Assembly (NCBI GenBank): GCA_963800415.1
Contig: CAWDBS010000058.1
Span: 164,018-228,017 of the forward strand
DNA length: 64,000 nucleotides
DNA from: Palsa-504 sp963800415
Lineage (GTDB): Bacteria; Actinomycetota; Actinomycetes; Streptosporangiales; Streptosporangiaceae
Direction: 5' to 3'
Position numbers and translations under genes: made by a program. Positions within the stretch are counted from its first letter, which is position 1, and the number at the start of each line of letters is the position of its first letter. This document shows, piece after piece, positions 34,340-42,643 of this stretch. The notes beneath the pieces are model-generated. The model made no database searches, was not told the DNA's origin, and was given only the letters and a program-made list of their open reading frames with translations.

Positions 34340-35355
34340 GCAGGCGACTGTAGCGGAGCGGGGTCGTCGGCGCCGTTAGCGGCGGTGCGCGGCGGCGGCA
34401 CGGCGGCGGCGCGGAGCACCTCCATGAGCAGGTTCACCGCGGGCGGGTCGGGCGGGTCGCCGTACCGCACCGCGAACACGTACCGGTGGGCGCCCGGCAG
34501 CGGTACGGTCTTGATTCCGGGATGCCTCGCGGCGCGCAGGCAGAGCGCCGGCAGGGTCGAGACCCCGAGGTCGGCGGCCACCAGTGCCTGGACGGCGACG
34601 TAGTCGTCGGTGGTGAACGCGATCTTCGGGGTGAACCCGGCGAGCGCGCACTGCCTGAGCAGGTTGGCCCGGCAGCGGTCACAGCCCGCGATCCAGCGGT
34701 GCCTGGCGTAGCCGGTCAGGTCGGCCGACGGTTCCGCGCTGGCCTGCGCCGAGGTCACCAGGAGCACATGTTCGTCAAGCAGGAGCCGTTCGCGCAGGCC
34801 CTCGGTGAGGTCGATGCCGCCGTCGTCATCGGGCAGGCTCGCGGCGGCGGACCCGGCCGCGGCGGTTTCCTGGCCTGAAACGGGCGAGCCGTCCGCGCCC
34901 GGGGAGTACCGGAACACCAGCGCCACGTCGACGTAGCCGGCCCGCAGCATGCGCAGCGCCTCTGGCGGTTCCGCCTCGGTCAGCCGCAGATCGGCCTTGG
35001 GCTGGTGCTCGCGCAGCATCGCCGCGGCAGCCGGGACGATGGTGCCGAGCGCGGACGGGAACGCCGCCAGCCGGAGCCGCCCGGCGCGCAATCCGGTGTA
35101 GGCGGCCAGTTCGTTCTCGGCGGCGTCCAGCCTTCCGATCACCTCGGCGGCCCGCTCGGCGAGCAGTCGCCCGGCGTCGGTGAGCCTGATGCCGCGACCC
35201 GCCCGCTGGATCAGCTTGGTCCCGGTCTCGGATTCCAGCCGGGCCAGGTGGTGGCTCACCGAAGGCTGCGCGTAGTTGAGGGCTCGTGCCGCGGCGGTGA
35301 CCGAACCATACCGGGCCACGGCAACCAGCACGCGCAGCCTGGTCACGTCGAGCAT
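34336..35355 (-). CDS. LysR family transcriptional regulator
   Basis: A 339-residue activator/repressor. The N-terminal winged helix-turn-helix is clear (LRVLVAVARYGSVTAAARAL, then YAQPSVSHHLARLE, about 6-45), followed by the linker helix and a periplasmic-binding-like effector domain from about residue 92. A Gly/Ala/Asp-rich insertion sits near 160-178. ATG 35355 is preceded by a TATAGT box at six bases, indicating a leaderless mRNA. It lies 171 bp downstream of speB on the same strand, so regulation of agmatine or polyamine genes is possible but not shown. Confidence 0.88.
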   Translation of the reverse strand: MLDVTRLRVLVAVARYGSVTAAARALNYAQPSVSHHLARLESETGTKLIQRAGRGIRLTDAGRLLAERAAEVIGRLDAAENELAAYTGLRAGRLRLAAFPSALGTIVPAAAAMLREHQPKADLRLTEAEPPEALRMLRAGYVDVALVFRYSPGADGSPVSGQETAAAGSAAASLPDDDGGIDLTEGLRERLLLDEHVLLVTSAQASAEPSADLTGYARHRWIAGCDRCRANLLRQCALAGFTPKIAFTTDDYVAVQALVAADLGVSTLPALCLRAARHPGIKTVPLPGAHRYVFAVRYGDPPDPPAVNLLMEVLRAAAVPPPRTAANGADDPAPLQSPA

Positions 35356-35361
35356 GCACCG

Positions 35362-35367
35362 ACTATA
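35362..35367 (-). promoter_or_regulatory. -10 box of a leaderless promoter (lysR)
   Basis: TATAGT on the minus strand, six bases before ATG 35355, close to the -10 consensus. Confidence 0.5.
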
Positions 35368-35526
35368 GATCCTGCCGATCGGTCCGCCCAGAGTGCTATG
35401 CCAGGACTCTGTTTCCAGCTCGCTCTGTTTTCCCGCTCGCCTCCGGGCCGCCCTCGAGGCGGCTCCTCCCTTCGTCGCTCCTCAGTCCAGTCGCCGCCGC
35501 GGCCCTTCGGCTCGCGGGGAGGGGGG

Positions 35527-36555
35527 CTAGCGGCCCTCGAGCAGGGGCGCGTCCGGCTGGCGGGGCCGCTCGCCCGCCAGTTCCCGGCGCCGCCAGGCGA
35601 TGCCGGACAGCGCCTCGAGTACCACCCGGTTGCCCAGGAACGCGGTCACCTCGGCGTGGTCGTACGGCGGCGATACTTCCACGACGTCGATCCCGGCCAG
35701 CGGCACCGACATGGCGATCCGCCGCACCGCGTCGAGTAGCTGGCGCGCGGTGAGCCCGCCCGGTTCCGGCGTGCCGGTGCCCGGCGCCATGCCCGGGTCT
35801 ACCACGTCGACGTCCACCGACAGGAAGACGCCCTCGCACTCGTCCACCGCGATGGCGAACGCCTCGGTCAGGCATTCGTCGAGCCCGCGGCTGACGACCT
35901 CGCTCATCTCGAACGAGCGCATCCGCTGTTCGGCCATCCAGGCCAGTGTGGGCGGCTCCGGCCAGTACCCGCGCAGCCCGATCTGCAGGAACCTGTCGCC
36001 GCGCACCGCGCCCGACTCGATCAGCCGCCGCATCGGCGTGCCGTGACCGTACAGCGACCCGAACTGGGTTTCCCCGGTATCGGCGTGCGCGTCGAAGTGG
36101 ATCAGCGACACCCGGCCCCAGCCCACGTGCCGGGCCACTCCGGTGGCGTCGGGCAGGGTGATGGTGTGGTCGCCGCCCAGGATCACCGGTATCGCGCCGG
36201 CCGCCGCCACGGCGTGCACGGCGTCTTCCAGCCGCTGCAGCGACTTCTCGGTCTCGCCCGGCGGCATGACCACGTCGCCGGCGTCGGCGACGCGCAGTTC
36301 GGCCAGCGGGTCCACGCCGAGCGCGAGGTGCGGTCTCGACGCGTCGTGCGGCAGGTAGTCGGTCATCCGTATCGCCTGCGGGCCGAACCTGGCCCCCGAC
36401 CGGTACGACGTGCCGCTGTCGAAGGGCGCGCCGAGGAACACCACGTCGAGGCCGTCCAGCGCGTCGAGTTCGGCCCGCGGCGCGCCGAGGAAGGTGACGT
36501 CCGGCCCGTACATCCCGCGCACCGTGGTCTCAGCATCCTCAGTACCGCCTGCCAT
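35527..36555 (-). CDS. speB: Agmatinase / ureohydrolase
   Basis: Binuclear manganese hydrolase that converts agmatine to putrescine and urea; the family also includes guanidinobutyrase and similar enzymes. It has 342 residues. All metal-binding motifs are present: GGDHTITLPDATG near residue 126, HFDAHADTGE near 151, and SVDVDVVDPGMAPGTGTPEPGG near 232 (given here in part as SVDVDVVDPGMAPG). ATG 36555 has AGGAGG upstream; an in-frame start 48 bases earlier lacks one. Substrate choice is by overall similarity. With ddaH and rocD it adds to the guanidino-compound catabolism of this region. Confidence 0.87.
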   Translation of the reverse strand: MAGGTEDAETTVRGMYGPDVTFLGAPRAELDALDGLDVVFLGAPFDSGTSYRSGARFGPQAIRMTDYLPHDASRPHLALGVDPLAELRVADAGDVVMPPGETEKSLQRLEDAVHAVAAAGAIPVILGGDHTITLPDATGVARHVGWGRVSLIHFDAHADTGETQFGSLYGHGTPMRRLIESGAVRGDRFLQIGLRGYWPEPPTLAWMAEQRMRSFEMSEVVSRGLDECLTEAFAIAVDECEGVFLSVDVDVVDPGMAPGTGTPEPGGLTARQLLDAVRRIAMSVPLAGIDVVEVSPPYDHAEVTAFLGNRVVLEALSGIAWRRRELAGERPRQPDAPLLEGR

Positions 36556-36604
36556 GCCGTTCCTCCTGGAGTAGACGCGAAACCGGCCGCTGCCTCGCAC
36601 CATA

Positions 36605-36691
36605 CCGGGCGGGCAGCGGCTGGTTCATCACCGCGGTCAGCACGCCGTAGGCGGCGCAGACGGACAGCAGGTTCATCACCGCCGCCTTGCC
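36605..36691 (-). pseudogene. MMPL-type transporter fragment
   Basis: About 29 codons read GKAAVMNLLSVCAAYGVLTA and onward, which closely resembles a conserved membrane segment of actinobacterial MMPL (RND-like lipid) transporters. No other part of such a gene is nearby, so this is a relic. It lies 50 bp upstream of speB. Confidence 0.5.
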
Positions 36692-37119
36692 CTGGCGCGC
36701 TCCCACACAGCACGCTCCTGTAACTCGGCGCTTTTCCGCCCCGGTGCCCCTGCGCCCGCGGCGCCGGATACGGTCACGCCTGCGAGACCGCCCTGCTGCA
36801 AGCCCGGATTCTGCGGCGGCGCGACTGGTCAGGTACGCCCCGGCCGTGCTCCAAGAGCTGCCCGGTGGGACGCGAGTGGCTGGGACGCGACGAGGCCGTG
36901 CTCGTAGCGAATGCGACCGGAGCAAGCCGGGACCGACGGGCCGCGCTGACCGGCTCGAGTGGAATGCCAGCGGCCGGCCGGATCGAATTACGCGTTTACG
37001 CCGATCGCGTCAACCAGGACGGCAGGCTCCGCGTCTGATCTAGTGAGGCTCGGCGAAAGCGGGACGTCGAGCCTCGTTTGCTGCCCGGAACCCGAGCGCG
37101 GATGGGATGATGGGCTTCC
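36692..37119. other. Intergenic stretch without a supported gene
   Basis: About 430 bp between the MMPL relic and the lipoprotein gene. Frames on both strands lack family resemblance and starts. It may contain the divergent promoters of speB and the lipoprotein gene. Confidence 0.45.
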
Positions 37120-38691
37120 GTGAGCCTGGTCACGATGAAGCGGTTGCACCGCGCGGCCGGCCTCGCGGTGGCCCTCGCGGTGGCACTGCCGACCGCGGCG
37201 TGCACCGGAGGATCCGGGCCCAGTTCAAGCGGGCCCCGTTCAAGCGGTGCTAGCGCTACCCCCTCGGCGCCGTCCGCCGCGACTCCGTTTCCGGTGGCGG
37301 AGAACAAGCGGCCGGGCACGTCGGCGTGGCGGATCCCCCACCTCGGCGCGGCCGACGCGATCGACGGGTACGCGGACCAGCAGAGCGTCCTGCCCGGCCG
37401 GAGCTTTCGCCTGTACGTGTCGACCACGGCACGGTCGTTCCAGGTGCAGGCGTTCCGGTTTGGCTGGTACTCCGGCCATCAGGCGCGCCTGGTCTGGGCG
37501 TCGGCCCGGGTGCGCGGCCAGCGGCAGACGGCGGTGCGCATCGCGGCAGGCACCCACATGGTGACCGCCCCGTGGCAGCCGTCGCTGACGATCAGCACCG
37601 CGAACTGGCCGCCCGGCTCCTATCTGCTGCGCCTGGACGCGTCCAGCGGGGCGCAGCGGTACGTGCCGATCACGATCCGGTCGGCGAGCACCGCCGGGGC
37701 GGTGGTCATCCTCAACGACAACACCACCTGGCAGGCGTACAACGCCTGGGGGGGCTACAGCCTCTACCAGGGCCCGGACGGGCTGCCGTCCGACCGAGGC
37801 TACGCGGTGAGTTTCGACCGCCCCTACGACGGCGACGGCGCGGTGCGTTTCCTCGCCTTCGACCAGGCCGCCATCGCGCTGGCCGAACGCACCAGGATCC
37901 CGCTCGCCTACGAGACCGACGTCGACCTCGACCAGCACCCGGGCCTCCTGGCCGGGGCCCGCGCGGTCATCACCCTCGGCCATGACGAGTACTACTCCCT
38001 GGCGATGCGGTCGGCGCTGCTGACCGCCCGCGATGCCGGGACCAACCTGGCCTTCCTCGGCGCGAACGCCATCTACCGGCACATCAGGTTCGCGGCCGGG
38101 GACCGCGTCATCGTCTGCTACAAGGCTGCCGCCATCGACCCGCTGTTCGGCCAGGACAACGCGCAGACCACCCAGCAGTGGCGGGACCCGCCCGACCCGC
38201 GGCCGGAGAGCGTCATTACCGGGGTGTTGTACGAATGCAACCCGGTGAGCGCGCCCTGGGTCGTCTACGACCCGTCGAGCTGGATCTTCACCGGCACCGG
38301 CGCCTACCAGGGCGAGCGCTTTCCCGGCATGGTGGGGCCCGAGTACGACCGTCTCGACCCGGCCGTCCCGTTTCCCAGGCCGATGCAGGTCCTCGCGCAT
38401 TCCCCGCTGACCTGCGACGGCTTCTCCACCTTCTCCGACTCGGTGTACTACACGGTCGCAAGCGGGGCCGGGGTGTTCGCCTCGGGTACGATGCGCTGGG
38501 TGTGCGCGATACGCGGCCCGTCCTGCGGCCATGGCCTGAACCGGGCCGCCGAGCGGTTCGTCGACCGGGCCACGCAGAACCTGCTCCGGGCCTTCGCGGC
38601 GGGTCCCGCCGGGCACCGGAATCCGGCGCGGGACAATCTCGCCCAGGTCAAGCCGCCGCGCATCCCGGCTCTGTCCGACGGCGTCGACTAA
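37120..38691 (+). CDS. Lipoprotein with N,N-dimethylformamidase beta-subunit-like domain
   Basis: A 523-residue exported protein. A lipoprotein signal peptide (ALAVALPTAAC, lipidated Cys near residue 28) is followed by a Ser/Pro/Ala linker. A large domain resembling the C-terminal part of the DMFase large subunit comes next, with FRFGWYSGHQARLVW near 115, ILNDNTTWQAYNAWGG near 203, ITLGHDEYYSLAMR near 287 and a late WVCAIRG. Related actinobacterial secreted proteins have no proven substrate. GTG 37120 gives a normal signal peptide. It stands alone on the plus strand. Confidence 0.75.
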   Translation: MSLVTMKRLHRAAGLAVALAVALPTAACTGGSGPSSSGPRSSGASATPSAPSAATPFPVAENKRPGTSAWRIPHLGAADAIDGYADQQSVLPGRSFRLYVSTTARSFQVQAFRFGWYSGHQARLVWASARVRGQRQTAVRIAAGTHMVTAPWQPSLTISTANWPPGSYLLRLDASSGAQRYVPITIRSASTAGAVVILNDNTTWQAYNAWGGYSLYQGPDGLPSDRGYAVSFDRPYDGDGAVRFLAFDQAAIALAERTRIPLAYETDVDLDQHPGLLAGARAVITLGHDEYYSLAMRSALLTARDAGTNLAFLGANAIYRHIRFAAGDRVIVCYKAAAIDPLFGQDNAQTTQQWRDPPDPRPESVITGVLYECNPVSAPWVVYDPSSWIFTGTGAYQGERFPGMVGPEYDRLDPAVPFPRPMQVLAHSPLTCDGFSTFSDSVYYTVASGAGVFASGTMRWVCAIRGPSCGHGLNRAAERFVDRATQNLLRAFAAGPAGHRNPARDNLAQVKPPRIPALSDGVD

Positions 38692-38735
38692 CACCGGGTC
38701 GACTAATACTGCGGGTCGACACCACTGGGGTCGAC
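38683..38735. repeat. Four GTCGAC sites at 15-17-bp spacing upstream of an Lrp gene
   Basis: GTCGAC palindromes occur at 38683, 38698, 38715 and 38730, each followed by a related CTAACACCGG or CACCACTGGG type sequence. The array starts in the last codons of the lipoprotein gene and ends 24 bases before the Lrp start. Regular spacing near one and a half helical turns could suit an oligomeric regulator. Confidence 0.6.
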
Positions 38736-38758
38736 AGCACTGGGGGGCGGCTGGGCTC

Positions 38759-39211
38759 GTGGACGACATCGACGCGCAGATCGTCGCCGCGCTGATCAAG
38801 GACGCCAGGGCCAGCTATGCGGTGATCGGCAGCCAGGTGGGCCTGTCGGCGCCCGCGGTCAAGCGGCGGGTGGACCGGCTCCGGGCCGGGGGCGCGATCA
38901 CCGGCTTCTCCGCCCGGGTGGACCCGGCCGCGATGGGCTGGACGACCGAGGCGTACGTGGAGCTGTACTGCGGCGGGCGCACCTCGCCCGAGGAGATCGG
39001 CATCGCGGTCCGGCGGTATCCCGAGGTCGTGGACGCGTGCACGGTCACCGGGGAAGCGGACGCCCTGGTGCACATCAGGGCCGCGGACGTCCGGCACTTC
39101 GAGGATGTGATGGAGCGTATCCGCGCCGAGTCGTTCGTGGTCCGGACCAAGAGCGTGATTGTACTCTCTCGGCTGGTCGACCGGGTCGACGCGCTGGCTC
39201 CGTTGCGCTGA
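38759..39211 (+). CDS. Lrp/AsnC family transcriptional regulator
   Basis: A 150-residue regulator with an N-terminal helix-turn-helix (DIDAQIVAALIKDARASYAV, GLSAPAVKRRVDRLRAGG, about 2-45) and a C-terminal RAM ligand-binding domain (CTVTGEADALVHIRAADVRH, about 92-112). Such proteins respond to amino acids and form octamers or higher assemblies. GTG 38759 is the only start that gives the family N-terminus. The GTCGAC array just upstream may be its own operator. Confidence 0.88.
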   Translation: MDDIDAQIVAALIKDARASYAVIGSQVGLSAPAVKRRVDRLRAGGAITGFSARVDPAAMGWTTEAYVELYCGGRTSPEEIGIAVRRYPEVVDACTVTGEADALVHIRAADVRHFEDVMERIRAESFVVRTKSVIVLSRLVDRVDALAPLR

Positions 39212-39240
39212 ATCGAACCTCTGGTCGGCGGCTGACCAGC

Positions 39241-39246
39241 TAAAGT
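39241..39246 (+). promoter_or_regulatory. -10 box of a leaderless promoter (57-aa membrane protein)
   Basis: TAAAGT, seven bases before ATG 39254, with no Shine-Dalgarno sequence. Confidence 0.45.
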
Positions 39247-39253
39247 CGTGCAC

Positions 39254-39427
39254 ATGTCGGAGTTCGAGCAGGATCCGAGTGCCAACACCGGACGCTTCCG
39301 GGCCTTCGTAGAGCGCGGCGACGAGGAGGTCACGCGGGCGCGGCGCTCGTCGGTGTCTCCCGCCGTGCTGATCGCCGGGGCCGTGGTGATCATCGCGATC
39401 ATCGTCGTCATCGTGGCCTTCGCCTAG
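39254..39427 (+). CDS. Small single-pass membrane protein, 57 residues
   Basis: A short gene starting at a leaderless-type ATG. The first 33 residues are charged (MSEFEQDPSANTGRFRAF and onward). The C-terminal 22 form one hydrophobic segment rich in Ile and Val. Codon use is typical of the window. The DUF2218 gene follows 21 bp later. The function is unknown; a tail-anchored topology with the N-terminus in the cytoplasm is likely. Confidence 0.6.
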   Translation: MSEFEQDPSANTGRFRAFVERGDEEVTRARRSSVSPAVLIAGAVVIIAIIVVIVAFA

Positions 39428-39448
39428 GAATTGGCAGAACCTGGGAAG

Positions 39449-39733
39449 ATGACAGTTACCGCAACGTCGCGGGTCGCGACGGACCGCGGCGAGCGCTACC
39501 GTAAGCAACTCGCCAGCCATTTCGGGAACAAGGTGGAGGTCGTCGAGGAGCCGTCGGCTACGGTGCTCAAGTGGGGGTTCGGCGGCACCACGACGCTGAC
39601 GGTCCAGGACGACGCGCTGGTCATGCGGGCCGACGCCGAGGACGGTGAGACGCTCGACCGGGTGAAGGACGTGACCGGCCGGCACCTGGAGCGCTTCGGC
39701 GAAAAGGACGGCCTGGTCGTTACCTGGGGGTAG
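39449..39733 (+). CDS. DUF2218 family protein
   Basis: A 94-residue protein matching DUF2218: SRVATDRGERYRKQLASHFG near the start, then a beta-rich middle and the C-terminal RHLERFGEKDGLVVTW. ATG 39449 fits the family N-terminus; an in-frame TTG at 39431 is possible. Members are often linked to metal or siderophore functions in annotations, but no mechanism is established and none is visible here. Confidence 0.78.
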   Translation: MTVTATSRVATDRGERYRKQLASHFGNKVEVVEEPSATVLKWGFGGTTTLTVQDDALVMRADAEDGETLDRVKDVTGRHLERFGEKDGLVVTWG

Positions 39734-39752
39734 CTTCGTGTCCGGCGTCCGG

Positions 39753-40892
39753 TCAGGCGCCGGTGCCATCCTTGGCCCATCGCCGGCGGCCCCATCGCCG
39801 GCGGGCCGCCCGTCCGCGGGCCGGCCAGGTCAGCAGCACCACGCCGGCCACGGCGATGACAGCCGCGGGGATGACGGCCGTGGCCGGCCGGACGTCGCCC
39901 TGGGCCACGGAGATGACCAGGGCGGTCACGAACGCCAGGTACCCCAGGATGATCGCGGCCCCGGAGATACGGCCCAGGCCGTGGCCACGGTAGGCGAGCG
40001 CGAGCGCGAATACGGTGAGGCCCGCATACCACCCGGCCACCAGCGTGCCCTGGCCGGAGCGCGGTCCGAGCCCGGCCAGGCTCGCCGGGATGAGCAGGCC
40101 CGCCACGACGTTGATCGCGTTGCTGTTCAGCGCGGTGCTCAGCACCGCCGCCCCGCGGCCCCGCCTGGCCAGGTACACCGCGGTCACCGCGTTCGGCAAG
40201 CTGGTCACCACGGCCAGCACCAGCGCGCCGGTGATGATGTCGGCGACCGCGTACCGGTGCCCCAGGGCGGTGGCCGTCACCTCCATGACGGTGCTCGCCC
40301 CGACGACGGCGATCAGCGCCCCGGCCGCGGCGATCGCGTCGCACCAGGTGCCCCGCCGGGGCCTGATCGCCTCGGCCAGCTCGGTCTCCTCCTCGTGGAC
40401 CGCCGCGACCAGCCAGCGCGTCCACCGGACGGGCAGCCGCAGGCTCTCCATCCGGGCCCGGCGCATCCCCAGCACGGTCACATAGGGCACCAGCACCACC
40501 GCGGTCAGCGTCAGCCCGGCCACGGGCGCCAGCGCCGTCACCGTCAGCAGGGTCGCGACGGCCACCCACACCCCTGGCACCCCGCCCAGCAGCACCACCC
40601 GGCGGTGGAAGGCGATCCGCCCGGCGGCCAGCGCGGCCAGTCCCAGCAGCGCCGCCAGGTTGAAGACGTTCGACCCGATCACCACCCCCGCCCCCACGCT
40701 GGTCTGGCCCCGGGAAAGCGCGGTCACCGCGGAGGTGATCTCCGGGGTATCGGCGGCCAGCGCCGCGACCAGCCCCAGCCACGCCTCGGAAAACCCGGCC
40801 CGCTCGCCGAGCCGCTCCAGCCGCGAGACCAGCAGCCAGCTCGCGGCCAGGCTCACCGCCACCCCGGCGGCGAACAGTAGCATTCCCGGCAT
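39753..40892 (-). CDS. Sodium/calcium exchanger (CaCA) family membrane protein
   Basis: A 379-residue protein with about ten membrane segments in two repeats, as in cation/Ca2+ antiporters. The alpha-repeat motifs are visible: ADTPEITSAVTAL with GVVIGSNVFNLAALLGLAAL in the first half, and ITGALVLAVVTSLPNAVTAV with LSTALNSNAINVVAGLL in the second. The two halves are joined by an acidic loop (HEEETELAEAI). It starts 37 bp after the DUF4118 gene, so they may share a transcript. The transported ion cannot be fixed from sequence. Confidence 0.82.
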   Translation of the reverse strand: MPGMLLFAAGVAVSLAASWLLVSRLERLGERAGFSEAWLGLVAALAADTPEITSAVTALSRGQTSVGAGVVIGSNVFNLAALLGLAALAAGRIAFHRRVVLLGGVPGVWVAVATLLTVTALAPVAGLTLTAVVLVPYVTVLGMRRARMESLRLPVRWTRWLVAAVHEEETELAEAIRPRRGTWCDAIAAAGALIAVVGASTVMEVTATALGHRYAVADIITGALVLAVVTSLPNAVTAVYLARRGRGAAVLSTALNSNAINVVAGLLIPASLAGLGPRSGQGTLVAGWYAGLTVFALALAYRGHGLGRISGAAIILGYLAFVTALVISVAQGDVRPATAVIPAAVIAVAGVVLLTWPARGRAARRRWGRRRWAKDGTGA

Positions 40893-40929
40893 TCAGCCCC
40901 CGCCGTCTGGGCGCGCGGTAAGGTTGCCG

Positions 40930-41685
40930 TCAGCTCTGGTCAACGGGGTGGCTCGTGGCCAGCGCGGCGCCGACTTGGTCGGCGAACGCGACCGCCAGCA
41001 GCCGCTGTTCCAGCGTGGGCCGTGCATCGGGTGCCGGGGTCATCAGGAACCGGCCCTGGAAGATGCCGCCGCTTTCCACGAGCAGTTCCGTGTCGGTGGC
41101 GCGGGGGAAACCCTCGGCGTCCACGTCCCAGGCTCGTTGCCCGATGGTGACCGAACCGTCACGCCGTAGCCGCGCAGGCCGGCCGAGCCCGGCGACCCCG
41201 TACTGAAATTCGCATGAGCGCAGCGAGAGCAACTGCGTGAGCTGGCTGGTGACCTGGCCGGTCAGTGCCGACGCGGAGCCCCCGGCCGCCACCGCCTGCG
41301 CGGCGCTGTTGATTCCGTCCAGGTAACCGGCGCGCCTGCTCGCGGTCAGGTGCTGGCGGCGCCCCCAGACGGCGATCTCGGTGACCGCGATGCCGATCAC
41401 GAGCAGCAGGACGGTCGTCTCGATGTCGGTCCGGTGGGTGATGCTGAACCGCTCGTAGGGCTGGGTGAGGAAGAAATCGAACCACACCGCCGTCGACACG
41501 GCCGCGAGGACGCCGGCCAGCCGGTAGCCGTTCGCGGCCACTGCCACCACCACCAGCAGCAGCGCTAGCGCCGCGTCGGTGTTGGGGAAGCTGGCCCGGA
41601 ACGGCACCAGCACCGCGGCCAGCGCCAGGGGTGCGGCGAGTGCGGCCAGCACCGCCAGCCGGTCCCGGGTCAAGTAACCAGGCAT
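40930..41685 (-). CDS. DUF4118 membrane-domain protein (KdpD-like input region)
   Basis: A 251-residue protein with the four-helix DUF4118 membrane domain known from KdpD (about residues 8-105, including YRLAGVLAAVSTAVWFDFFL and TQPYERFSI), followed by a soluble GAF-like region. It has no histidine-kinase domain. It is adjacent to a cation exchanger, with a divergent SDR gene 240 bp away. A sensor or regulatory role in ion homeostasis is plausible by analogy. Confidence 0.75.
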   Translation of the reverse strand: MPGYLTRDRLAVLAALAAPLALAAVLVPFRASFPNTDAALALLLVVVAVAANGYRLAGVLAAVSTAVWFDFFLTQPYERFSITHRTDIETTVLLLVIGIAVTEIAVWGRRQHLTASRRAGYLDGINSAAQAVAAGGSASALTGQVTSQLTQLLSLRSCEFQYGVAGLGRPARLRRDGSVTIGQRAWDVDAEGFPRATDTELLVESGGIFQGRFLMTPAPDARPTLEQRLLAVAFADQVGAALATSHPVDQS

Positions 41686-41924
41686 CGCGCCTCCTGATGG
41701 GCCAGTTCCACGGTCACGAACGTGCCGACCAGGCTTCCCGGCTCACCTGGCTAAAACGATAGACCCGTGTGATCGGGCCGCCAAGGGTCCTTAGTACTCG
41801 GCGGCCAGGCGTCCGCCCCTGACCTAGCCGTTAGATGACGATTTGGCTTCTTGGGGGTCAGGGCGGTGATCAGCGGGTGGCAAGATGACTGCCATGACAA
41901 ACGTCGCGGTCGTGGCTCGCTCTG

Positions 41925-42635
41925 GTGATGCGCGTGTACGCTGATCTGCCGGTGGCTGTGGTGACTGGCGGCAACCGCGGCGTGGGGCGTGAGGTGTGCC
42001 GGCAGCTGGCCCTGCTCGGCTTCGCTGTGGTGCTCGGCTCCCGTGACCTGAGGAAGGGGGAGCTGGCCGCGAAGGAGCTCGATCCCGAGGGAAGCCGGAT
42101 CGTCGCCTGCCAGCTTGAGGTGGACAACTCCATCAGCGTCGCCTCGATGGCCGAGTGGGTGAAGGAGCGGTTCGGCCGCACCGACGTGCTCGTGAACAAT
42201 GCCTCGACCGTCTACGACCGGTGGGCCACGGCGAGCAACGCCGACCTGGGCACGGTCGCGGAGGCGATCGACGTCAACATGTTCGGCCCGTGGCGGGTGA
42301 TTCACGCGCTGCTGCCGATGCTGCGCTCCAGCACGCGGCCGAGGATCGTGAACGTGAGCAGCGAAGGCGGCTCGATCTCGGTGATGACCGGCGGCTCACC
42401 CGCCTATGGCGTCTCCAAGGCCGGGCTCAACGCGCTCACCCGGCTGCTCGCCGCGGAGCTGGCCCGGGACGGCATTCTCGTCAACGCGGTCTGCCCGGGC
42501 TGGCCCGCCAGCGAGAGTCACCCGGAGGGCCGCTCGCTCACCCAGGCCGCGGCCAGCGTCATCTGGGCGGTTACCATCCCCAACGGCGGCCCCACCGGCA
42601 CCCTCACCCGGGATGGCCAGCCCTTCCCCTGGTGA
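41925..42635 (+). CDS. Short-chain dehydrogenase/reductase
   Basis: A classical SDR of 236 residues: cofactor loop TGGNRGVGRE near residue 15, LVNNAST near 90, the active-site Ser in NVSSEGG, Tyr and Lys in YGVSKAG near 164-168, and a final NAVCPGW segment. The sequence style is like carbonyl reductases that use NADP(H). The substrate is unknown. It is convergent with kdpE1, with 8 bp between the stop codons. Confidence 0.85.
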   Translation: MMRVYADLPVAVVTGGNRGVGREVCRQLALLGFAVVLGSRDLRKGELAAKELDPEGSRIVACQLEVDNSISVASMAEWVKERFGRTDVLVNNASTVYDRWATASNADLGTVAEAIDVNMFGPWRVIHALLPMLRSSTRPRIVNVSSEGGSISVMTGGSPAYGVSKAGLNALTRLLAAELARDGILVNAVCPGWPASESHPEGRSLTQAAASVIWAVTIPNGGPTGTLTRDGQPFPW

Positions 42636-42643
42636 GCCCCGCG

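Noticed and set aside
35356..35526. G-rich run near the speB stop as a fifth GC element
   Set aside because: It has a single G run without the paired C runs or the GACGACC core.
36539..36925. Minus-strand frame of 128 codons upstream of speB
   Set aside because: Apart from the short MMPL-like segment it has no family resemblance and overlaps the speB start out of frame.
37741..37750. G7 run in the lipoprotein gene as an inserted element
   Set aside because: The codons encode a conserved Trp-Gly-Gly of the family; no paired C tract or insertion is present.
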